DNA of 12,620 nucleotides from CAYRTV01 sp046483285 (GTDB taxonomy: Bacteria; Acidobacteriota; Aminicenantia; Aminicenantales; Aminicenantaceae), in contig JAWODN010000057.1 of NCBI GenBank assembly GCA_046483285.1, positions 1 through 12,620 of the forward strand, in the 5' to 3' direction. The translations under genes were made by a program, and so were the position numbers. Positions 6,599 to 12,620 of this stretch are shown one piece after another. The notes beneath the pieces are model-generated. The model saw only the letters and a program-made list of their open reading frames with translations, did no database searches and had not been told where the DNA came from. Each line of letters begins with the position of its first letter. The first letter of the stretch is position 1.

Positions 6599-9226
6599 TT
6601 GAAAAAAAGATCACAGATTATAATAAGCGCCGTCCTGTTAAGCTTCCCCCTTTTCCTGGGCGGGATACAGGAGGAAGAGAAAAGCCCCCTGCTGGATTCA
6701 TGGGAGCAGCACCTTCACAAAAAGATGACCTCCTTTTTTAATCTGGAATGGATTCCTTTAGGCCCGGTTCTTAATTCAGCCCGGGTGGAAGCCGTACAGG
6801 TCGATACCAGCCGGCCCGGAACCATGTATGCGGCCTTCGGGTCCGGAAATCTTTGGAAGACCGTCAACCACGGCATGACCTGGCATCCGATTTTCGAAAA
6901 TCAGCCGGCTTTGGGTATCGGTGATATCGCGCTGGCCCCGTCCCGGCCGGAGACAATTTGGCTGGGCTCGGGAGAGAGTCTGAAAAAAGCCCGCAATTTC
7001 ACCATGCCGGGGGTCGGGATTTTCCGTTCGGATGACGGAGGCGATACCTGGGCCCATAAAGGGCTTCCTGATTCGTACCATATCGGGGAAATCGCGGTTC
7101 ATCCCCATGACCCGGATACGGTTCTGGTTGCGGTGCAAGGTCATTTCTGGTCAACCAACGCCAACCGGGGGATTTACCGCACCGGCGACGGAGGCCGCAC
7201 CTGGGAACACGCCTTGTATATCGATCAAAAAACCGGAGCCAACGACGTGGTGTTCGCCCGGTCCGACCCGGAGATCGCCTACGCCTCCATGTGGGAAAAC
7301 AATCCCGGAATCAGCGGAAAAAACAGCGGCGTTTACAAGAGCGAAGACGGGGGAAGAACCTGGCGGCGGCTGGGCGGGGGCTTGCCGGAAAGTGATAAAA
7401 CCGGACGTATCGGGGTGGCTGTATCCTGGTCAAATCCGGATAAAGCGTATGCCCTGGTGGACAATCTTAGCCGGGAAAGAAACGCCGCCGCCGAACTCTA
7501 TAAAACGGAAGACGGAGGGATAACCTGGCAACGGACCCATACCGAAGACCTGCACATTTTCTCGGGCATTGGATGGTATTTCACTGATTGCTATGTCAAT
7601 CCCCGGGACGACGAAGAAGTTTATGCCCTGGGAATCCGCATCGCGCACAGCCGGGACGGCGGGCGCACCTTTGAATTGACCGGCGGAAATGTGTTCCATT
7701 TTTTTCCCAGCCCGGCGGAAACACTTCACCTGGATCACTGTGAGATGTGGATCCACCCTGAAAACCCCGATCAGCTGGTTCTCGGAAATGACGGTGGATT
7801 TTATGTCAGTTACGATAAGGGAAAGACCTGGATGCATTACAACAATATACCCGCCGGTGAATTCTACGATATCGCGGTGGACAACCAGGACCCCTATTAT
7901 GTTTACGGCGGAGTTCAGGATGACGCTTCCGTTTACGGTCCGGCCAAGGAATGGAATCCCAACTATCCGGACGTGTGGAAGTATATTTGGATTGACGCCT
8001 GGTCGGGAGGAGACGGGTGTTTCACCATGCCGGATCCTGTGGATCCCAACACGGTCTACTTTTCCATGCAGAACGGCGCCGTCCGCCGGAAAAATATGCG
8101 CGCGGACCGTTCAGTCTCCATCCGGCCGGTTCTTCCTGAAGACCACCCGGGGAAACTCCGGTATGTGTTCGTCAGCCCGTATCTTATATCTCATCATAAC
8201 CGTCTGACTCTTTACCATGCCGGCAATTATATTTTCAAAAGCCTGAATCAGGGAGATAACTGGGAGCTGATCAGTCCGGATCTGTCCCAGTCGTCCCATG
8301 AGGATAAAACCTCCACCGCGGTAAGCGCACTGGCTGAATCCCCCTTACAGCCGGGGCTGATTTACGCAGGGACGGATCAAGGAGCTTTCTGGGTGACCCG
8401 GAATGACGGCATGACTTGGACGGAGCATTCCGGGGGGCTTCCCAACCACTATGTGCGCAGCATCTGTCCCAGCCGCTTCAGCCTCTCCAGGGTTTACGCC
8501 GCGGTGTCCGGAATCAACAACGACGACCTGGGGGCTTACCTCTTCGTATCTGAGGATTACGGGAAAAACTGGAAACCGATTCACTCAGACCTGCCGGATG
8601 AAACCTCTTATGTCATTATTGAAGATCCGGTTCATGAAAATATTTTATATGCCGGCATGTACCGGGGGATTTATATCTCCACCGACCGGGGGGAATCCTG
8701 GTCTTTACTGGGGCCGGGACTTCCGGCGGCGGCGGTCTCCGACCTGGTTATTCAAGAACGGGAGATGGACCTGATCGCCGGAACCCACGGCCGGGGCATA
8801 TACAAAATGAATATCCGCCCCATTCAGAAAGCTTTCGGGAACGGGGCTCCGGAAAAAGATCTATTGTTTCCCCCGCCTGCGGCCAGGCTTCCCTGGATCA
8901 ATGATACGCACGGCGATCCCCGTCTCAGCACCGTGGAGAAGGTCCCCTTCACATTCTATTTGACTTCACCGAAACAATGCACGCTTCAGGTGCTGGATGA
9001 AGAGAGAAACGCCGTTTGGTCTCAATCCATAGAAGGACAAGCCGGATTCAACCAAATCCGCTGGAACCTGGTGACGGAAAGAATCGACAGCCCTCGGCCC
9101 TATTTTATTCATTACCTTCAGTTTATCCCCGCCGGAGAATATAAGATCCATCTTACCGGCGAGGGATTGGACCTGGCCGAAGATCTGGTTGTGACGAGAA
9201 GGGAATCTCCCCCGAAATACGACTGA
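6599..9226 (+). CDS. Secreted Asp-box (BNR/sortilin VPS10-like) beta-propeller protein
   Basis: This 875-residue protein has a signal-like N-terminus (KKR, then a hydrophobic core at 7-22). I count eleven Asp-box-like S/T-x-D-x-G-x-T-W motifs, at 88, 144, 195, 248, 303, 351, 404, 548, 600, 651 and 694. Such motifs mark blade turns of sialidase/sortilin-type propellers, so residues 50-735 probably form one or two propellers. About 780-865 looks like an Ig/FlgD-like beta domain (TLQVLDEERNAVW, then PAGEYKIHL). I see no sialidase catalytic set (the Arg triad or FRIP motif), so a binding or scaffold role is likelier than glycosidase. The TTG start has AAAGGAGG at 6586-6593, five bases away. The gene stands alone on its strand. 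As I recall, relatives are often about 1000 residues, so this one ends early, right after the Ig-like domain. Confidence 0.85.
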   Translation: MKKRSQIIISAVLLSFPLFLGGIQEEEKSPLLDSWEQHLHKKMTSFFNLEWIPLGPVLNSARVEAVQVDTSRPGTMYAAFGSGNLWKTVNHGMTWHPIFENQPALGIGDIALAPSRPETIWLGSGESLKKARNFTMPGVGIFRSDDGGDTWAHKGLPDSYHIGEIAVHPHDPDTVLVAVQGHFWSTNANRGIYRTGDGGRTWEHALYIDQKTGANDVVFARSDPEIAYASMWENNPGISGKNSGVYKSEDGGRTWRRLGGGLPESDKTGRIGVAVSWSNPDKAYALVDNLSRERNAAAELYKTEDGGITWQRTHTEDLHIFSGIGWYFTDCYVNPRDDEEVYALGIRIAHSRDGGRTFELTGGNVFHFFPSPAETLHLDHCEMWIHPENPDQLVLGNDGGFYVSYDKGKTWMHYNNIPAGEFYDIAVDNQDPYYVYGGVQDDASVYGPAKEWNPNYPDVWKYIWIDAWSGGDGCFTMPDPVDPNTVYFSMQNGAVRRKNMRADRSVSIRPVLPEDHPGKLRYVFVSPYLISHHNRLTLYHAGNYIFKSLNQGDNWELISPDLSQSSHEDKTSTAVSALAESPLQPGLIYAGTDQGAFWVTRNDGMTWTEHSGGLPNHYVRSICPSRFSLSRVYAAVSGINNDDLGAYLFVSEDYGKNWKPIHSDLPDETSYVIIEDPVHENILYAGMYRGIYISTDRGESWSLLGPGLPAAAVSDLVIQEREMDLIAGTHGRGIYKMNIRPIQKAFGNGAPEKDLLFPPPAARLPWINDTHGDPRLSTVEKVPFTFYLTSPKQCTLQVLDEERNAVWSQSIEGQAGFNQIRWNLVTERIDSPRPYFIHYLQFIPAGEYKIHLTGEGLDLAEDLVVTRRESPPKYD

Positions 9227-9254
9227 CCTGGATGATGATCGGGCCTGGATCGCC

Positions 9255-9304
9255 GCAGATGCCGGAGTTGTTCCGAGGAAGTCGCGGCCCTTTGCTTCGG
9301 TAAG
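9255..9304 (+). repeat. Intergenic repeat family, weak copy downstream of the propeller gene
   Basis: GCAGATGCCGGAG at 9255-9267 resembles GCAGATGCGGGGAG at 9315-9328, exactly 60 bp further on. It is followed by TCGCGGCCC (9282-9290) and GGTAAG (9299-9304). The same order of blocks appears in the reverse complement of the copies near 9441-9464 and 12562-12598. The match is broken by gaps, so this is the least certain member. Confidence 0.3.
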
Positions 9305-9307
9305 CCC

Positions 9308-9333
9308 CAACCCGGCAGATGCGGGGAGGTTCG
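9308..9333 (+). repeat. Intergenic repeat family, plus-oriented copy
   Basis: These 26 bases match the reverse complement of the copy at 5949-5979 at 21 positions and that of the copy at 12573-12603 at 20 positions. GCARATGCG and GAG are common to all three. It lies between the convergent propeller and ATPase genes and overlaps the hairpin at 9314-9340. Confidence 0.45.
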
Positions 9334-9350
9334 ATCTGCCCCAATCATTT
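9314..9350 (+). terminator. Possible terminator of the propeller gene
   Basis: GGCAGAT (9314-9320) and ATCTGCC (9334-9340) form a perfect 7-bp stem with a 13-nt loop. It is followed by CCAATCATTTCTTTCTT, which is T-rich but interrupted. The site is about 90 nt after the propeller stop codon on the correct strand. The imperfect T-tract makes this a moderate candidate at best. Confidence 0.3.
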
Positions 9351-9399
9351 CTTTCTTATCAAAAATACACCTTGATTTTGATGTGAAGAATATTTGCAC

Positions 9400-9452
9400 G
9401 TTTTTCTCTGCCGATATTTCATCTTAATCCTCATTTTTTTACCCTTCGGGCG
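9400..9452 (+). repeat. 53-bp direct repeat, left copy (downstream of the ATPase)
   Basis: It aligns without gaps to 12521-12573, and I count 40 of 53 identities. The last 20 bases (9433-9452) are identical: A, seven T, then ACCCTTCGGGCG. The outer GTTTTTC and inner TTAATC blocks are also shared. A GCCGC-GATT-GCGGC hairpin follows at 9455-9468, between this repeat and the ATPase stop codon. On the ATPase strand no T-run follows the hairpin, so it is not a clear terminator. Confidence 0.6.
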
Positions 9453-9482
9453 AGGGCCGCGATTGCGGCGAGAAAGTCATGG

Positions 9483-12167
9483 TCAGGACGGGCTGAATGG
9501 GGCTAATTTTTTAAATGCTTTCAGAACCTGCCCGACCACAAAAGGAATAAGACCTATCCCGAGCGCTAAGCTCCATTGCTGAATGGAAAGCGGAGTGGTC
9601 CTCAAGGCATCAGAAAGGCCCGGAACATAGACCGCTGCCGCCAGCAGGGCCAGACACAATCCCGCCGAGCCCCAAACAAAGGGATTCCGGGTGATTTCAT
9701 TCCGGAAGAAATTCGATCCTGTATTTCGCATATTAAATGCGTGAAATACAGAAGCAAACCCCAATGCGATAAAAGAGAAGGTCACGGCTTTTTCCGTCCC
9801 CATTTCCAGCCAGTTGCGGCCGGCAAATACAGCTCCTACAACCGCCAAGGAAATGATTAATCCGTAGCCCGAAATACCTATCCAATGAGTGGACGTGAGG
9901 ACAGGTTCCCGGCTGTCCCGGGGAGGCTTATTCATGATTCCCGGGTCTCCGCTCCCCACCCCCAGGGCCAGAGCCATAAAAACATCCGTCACCAGGTTCA
10001 GAAACAGAATCTGAAGCGGCCGGACCGGCAGCGGAACCGCGAAAAAAGACGCCAGCGCCACACTTAAAATCTTGCCGGCATTGGAAGAAAGCAAATAGTA
10101 AATGAATTTGCGAATATTATTGAAAATAATCCGGCCCTGCTGTACAGCCAGGACTATTGTGGAAAAGGAATCATCTTGAAGAATCATATCCGAAGCTTCT
10201 TTGGCCACCTCAGTTCCCCGTTTTCCCATGGCCACTCCAATGTCCGCTTTTTTTAATGCCGGTGCATCATTAACGCCGTCTCCGGTCATGGCCACGATTT
10301 CTCCCGCCTCCTGCTCGATTTGAATGAGATCCAGCTTCTGTGCCGGGCTGACCCGGGCAAAAATTTGAGTTTTAATCACCTCTCCTTTGTGGTCTTCATC
10401 CTCCATAGAGATATCATGAAGTTCCCGTCCCTCCATTACTTGAGAAGATTGAGAAGCCAGCCCCACATTTTCTCCGATTTTCACCGCAGTTTTCGCGTGA
10501 TCTCCGGTGACCATGACCACCCGGATTCCGGCTTTTTTGCATTTCTCTATGGCCCCTCGGGCTTCATCCCGCGGGGGATCCATCATTCCGGCTAAACCCA
10601 AAAAAACAAGATTTTCATATGGTTCCGCTTCAGGACTTGATTCGTTTTTCTCTGCCAGGGCGATAACCCTCAATCCTTCAGAAGCCAGGCCCATGTTTTT
10701 ATCCATCCATTCCGTTTTTTTGTCCTCATCCAGCTGTTCCGTATTTTCTTCGGTTTTTATCCGGTCGCAGATTTCCAGAACCGCTTCCGGCGCGCCTTTA
10801 ACCGCTACCAGGCAATCTCCGTTTTTCTGATGGAAGGTGGCCATAAGCTTGACTTCCGGATCAAAGGATACTTCTCTTTTTTCCGGCATGGATTTAAGTA
10901 ACTCGTCGCGTTTTATATCCAGGCTGAGGCCGGCTTCCAGCAAAGCCAATTCCAAGGGTTCCCCCATGGAATGTTCTTCCGGGTCTTCGGACAAATCCGC
11001 ATTATTGCAAAGCACTCCCACCTTCAAGGCCTCCCGCACTAAATCATTTTCATTGGTGTCTTCCTTATCCATATCCACAATTCCGGAGGCAGTTTGTATT
11101 TTTTTGACCTGCATTCGGTTTTCGGTTAAGGTTCCGGTTTTATCCGAAAAAATGACCGTGGTGGCACCTAACGTTTCCACCGAAGAAAGCTTGTTGACCA
11201 GGGCGTTATTCTGAACCATCCGCCGGACTCCCCGGGCCAGACTTAAAGTGGCCACAATAGGAAGCCCTTCCGGAATGGCGGCTATGGCCAAGGCTACCGA
11301 TGTTTCCAGCATAATGACCGCATTTCTGCCGGCCAGCAACCCGGCAACCGCAACCACCACCATTATTCCTAAAGTGGCCCATATCAGTCTTTTCCCCATC
11401 TGGTTGAGACGGCGTTCCAGGGGAGTGGTTTCCTCTTCCGCCTCCTCGGCCAAGGAAGTGATATTTCCTATTTCCGTATCCATGCCGGTGGCGGAGGCCA
11501 CACCCTCCGCCGTCCCCCGGGTAATGGAAGTGCCTTTAAACAGCATACAGGTGCGCTCAGCCAAGGGAGCATCTTCTTCCAGCGGTTCCACAGTCTTAGT
11601 CACCGCTTCAGATTCACCGGTCAAGGTGGATTCATCCGCCTGAAGTTTGGAGGCTTCAACCAGGCGCAGATCAGCCGTGACAATGTCTCCGCTTTCCAAA
11701 ATAAGGATATCCCCGGGAACCACTTCGTCGGCGGGGATTTCCCGGATTGTTCCTTCCCGGCGGACTTTGGTTTTGACTTTTCCCAATTCCTGTAAAGCTT
11801 CTATAGAACGAACGGCTTTTAATTCGGTGAAAAACCCGATAAGGGTATTGATGAGCAAAGCCACTGAGATGGCGATCCCTTCCAATAAATGACCTAACAC
11901 AAACGACGCCACCGTAGCAGCGGCAAGCACAATCACTACGATACTTTCCACCTGATCGATGAGTATGGACCAGGAACTTTTTTTCTCAGTCTGCTTCAGT
12001 TTATTGGCGCCGAATTTCTTCTTCTGTTTGCGCGATTGCGCTTCCGTCAAACCCTGCTCTTGAGAAACAGAAAAATATTCCAGGATTTCCCGTGCTTTCC
12101 GGGCCCAGGGGTTATCCGGCAGATTATCCTTGCTTCGCTTGCTTCCTTCTGATTTATTTTCCGCCAT
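9483..12167 (-). CDS. P-type cation-transporting ATPase (P2, Ca2+-ATPase type)
   Basis: This is an inner-membrane pump that uses ATP to move a cation, by homology Ca2+ out of the cytoplasm. At 894 residues it is full length. It has an N-terminal cation_ATPase_N domain (20-60), the actuator TGES (183-186), PEGLP in M4 (299-303), and the phosphorylated Asp342 in DKTGT. It also has the nucleotide-binding KGAPE (457-461), TGD (554-556) and the hinge TGDGVNDAP (628-636), with several C-terminal membrane segments. Compared with SERCA, Glu300 (E309) and Asn724/Asp728 in M6 NLVTD (N796/D800) are kept. The M5 position equivalent to E771 is Lys699 in SSNAGK, so calcium site I is probably absent or altered. 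An in-frame TGA four codons upstream fixes the ATG as the first start. Its Shine-Dalgarno site is poor. The gene lies 51 nt downstream of the Cys-rich small ORF. Confidence 0.93.
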   Translation of the reverse strand: MAENKSEGSKRSKDNLPDNPWARKAREILEYFSVSQEQGLTEAQSRKQKKKFGANKLKQTEKKSSWSILIDQVESIVVIVLAAATVASFVLGHLLEGIAISVALLINTLIGFFTELKAVRSIEALQELGKVKTKVRREGTIREIPADEVVPGDILILESGDIVTADLRLVEASKLQADESTLTGESEAVTKTVEPLEEDAPLAERTCMLFKGTSITRGTAEGVASATGMDTEIGNITSLAEEAEEETTPLERRLNQMGKRLIWATLGIMVVVAVAGLLAGRNAVIMLETSVALAIAAIPEGLPIVATLSLARGVRRMVQNNALVNKLSSVETLGATTVIFSDKTGTLTENRMQVKKIQTASGIVDMDKEDTNENDLVREALKVGVLCNNADLSEDPEEHSMGEPLELALLEAGLSLDIKRDELLKSMPEKREVSFDPEVKLMATFHQKNGDCLVAVKGAPEAVLEICDRIKTEENTEQLDEDKKTEWMDKNMGLASEGLRVIALAEKNESSPEAEPYENLVFLGLAGMMDPPRDEARGAIEKCKKAGIRVVMVTGDHAKTAVKIGENVGLASQSSQVMEGRELHDISMEDEDHKGEVIKTQIFARVSPAQKLDLIQIEQEAGEIVAMTGDGVNDAPALKKADIGVAMGKRGTEVAKEASDMILQDDSFSTIVLAVQQGRIIFNNIRKFIYYLLSSNAGKILSVALASFFAVPLPVRPLQILFLNLVTDVFMALALGVGSGDPGIMNKPPRDSREPVLTSTHWIGISGYGLIISLAVVGAVFAGRNWLEMGTEKAVTFSFIALGFASVFHAFNMRNTGSNFFRNEITRNPFVWGSAGLCLALLAAAVYVPGLSDALRTTPLSIQQWSLALGIGLIPFVVGQVLKAFKKLAPFSPS

Positions 12168-12218
12168 TTTGTTCTTTCAGCAGCTTCATCTTCAGTTCTT
12201 AAATCTTATCTCCCACGC

Positions 12219-12344
12219 TTATTCCTTCGGCTGGCATTTCGGACAAAAACAAGTTCCCAGGTTGTTAATTTTTATCTTTTCCATTTCCCCTTCGCTCATT
12301 GACCTCTTTTTTTTTACCGCAGGACAATGCTGATTCGAATACAC
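12219..12344 (-). CDS. Cys-rich putative zinc-binding microprotein (41 aa)
   Basis: This short frame begins at a GTG (12342-12344) with a perfect GGAGGT at 12351-12356, six bases away. The product has 41 residues. It opens MYSNQHCP, continues through a basic KKKR (11-14) and the helix-prone SEGEMEKIKI, and ends GTCFCPKCQPKE. His6, Cys7, Cys32, Cys34 and Cys37 could form one zinc site, with CxCxxC at the C-terminus. An in-frame ATG at 12381-12383 would give 54 residues with a hydrophobic start (MFLVFYIFAGG). It has no ribosome binding site, so GTG is preferred. It lies 51 nt upstream of the ATPase gene on the same strand and is probably cotranscribed. Its function is unknown. It could be a metal-sensing or metal-handling partner, or an unrelated zinc-ribbon peptide. 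Confidence 0.6.
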   Translation of the reverse strand: MYSNQHCPAVKKKRSMSEGEMEKIKINNLGTCFCPKCQPKE

Positions 12345-12442
12345 AATATCACCTCCAGCGAAAATATAAAATACAAGAAACATGCCAAAATAATCGCATA
12401 AGGGGAAAAGACTTTACTGAAATTAATTCGCCTGAATTATTC

Positions 12443-12480
12443 ATAAAAAAATTGCGATGTTTTTGCAATCCCTTTTTTAT
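12443..12480. terminator. Possible bidirectional terminator upstream of the Cys-rich ORF
   Basis: ATTGC (12451-12455) pairs with GCAAT (12465-12469). Outside this, ATAAAAAA (12443-12450) can pair with TTTTTTAT (12473-12480) across a bulged CCC. On both strands a T-run follows the short GC-containing stem. On the minus strand it would stop transcripts entering from beyond the window edge, before the microprotein/ATPase unit. The inner stem is only 5 bp, so termination would be weak. Confidence 0.3.
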
Positions 12481-12520
12481 CAGCAATTAACATGATTTTT
12501 ATTGAAAGTTCAAATAGAAA

Positions 12521-12603
12521 GTTTTTCATTTTCATATTTTTATTTTAATCGCAATTTTTTTACCCTTCGGGCGGGCCGACTCTCACCGCATCTGCTTTGT
12601 TGC
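12521..12603 (+). repeat. 53-bp direct repeat, right copy, joined to intergenic repeat family
   Basis: Positions 12521-12573 match 9400-9452 at 40 of 53 positions without gaps. Positions 12573-12603 match 5949-5979 at 24 of 31 positions. This copy thus joins the two repeat blocks seen separately elsewhere and looks like the most complete member. It ends near CTGC-TTTGTT-GCAG, a small hairpin (12593-12606 area), and may continue beyond the window edge. Confidence 0.6.
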
Positions 12604-12620
12604 AGGGCATTCGCAGTGAA

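Noticed and set aside
7032..8207. Plus-strand frames shifted within the propeller gene
   Set aside because: The main frame is intact throughout with regular Asp-boxes. The Arg/Pro/Thr-rich shifted products are shadows, not a frameshifted gene.
9234..9305. 23-codon frame starting ATGATG after the propeller stop
   Set aside because: No Shine-Dalgarno site, and it runs through the degenerate repeat units, which better explain the sequence.
8966..9399. Minus-strand frames antisense to the end of the propeller gene and in the following gap
   Set aside because: They overlap a well-supported gene, and codon pattern and content look like antisense shadow. No binding sites or motifs.
10507..11643. 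Long Ser/Pro-rich plus-strand frames opposite the ATPase
   Set aside because: They are antisense to motif-bearing ATPase codons, and the low-complexity Ser-rich composition is typical of the opposite strand of such genes.
12361..12388. TTGGCA/TATTTT promoter-like pair on the minus strand ahead of the Cys-rich ORF
   Set aside because: The implied transcription start would fall inside the ribosome binding site of that ORF. The spacing is also only 16 nt with a poor -10.

Overview
The window looks like an ordinary chromosomal stretch of a Gram-negative bacterium. The GC content is about half. There is a Sec signal peptide on the S9 peptidase, and a predicted outer-membrane beta-barrel protein that ends in Phe. 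Start codons are mixed: three larger genes begin with TTG, and a small one seems to begin with GTG. An S9 peptidase, a secreted Asp-box (BNR/sortilin-like) propeller and a YbjT/DUF2867 oxidoreductase together would fit Acidobacteriota, Aminicenantota or similar uncultured lineages. That placement is a guess from gene content, since no marker gene is present.

Layout. Positions 1-326 have no supported gene. A minus-strand secreted S9 peptidase (327-2339) is divergent from a plus-strand pair: a beta-barrel protein (2564-3319) and an SDR/DUF2867 oxidoreductase (3320-4774) whose ATG directly follows the TAA of the first gene. Facing them is a minus-strand series: a 116-residue acidic protein (6044-6394), an 87-residue helical protein (5642-5905) and a metallo-beta-lactamase-fold hydrolase (4793-5497). 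The hydrolase is preceded by a hairpin and a possible 13-codon leader peptide. A plus-strand 875-residue secreted propeller follows (6599-9226). The last block, on the minus strand, is a Ca2+-type P-type ATPase (9483-12167) with a 41-codon Cys-rich small ORF just upstream (12219-12344).

How the genes relate. Two linkages are readable: the barrel and oxidoreductase genes are probably translationally coupled, and the Cys-rich small ORF probably shares a transcript with the ATPase. The peptidase and the propeller are both predicted to be exported. No defence, mobile, secretion or biosynthetic system is visible.

The structure not explained by genes is a degenerate family of short intergenic repeats (near 5949, 9255, 9308, 9400 and 12521). 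It includes a 53-bp direct repeat on both sides of the ATPase block. Other points worth a second look are the Cys-rich microprotein, a Lys at a calcium-site Glu position in the ATPase, and a dyad-symmetric operator candidate between the peptidase and barrel genes. I saw no tRNA, rRNA, CRISPR array, IS element or replication origin.
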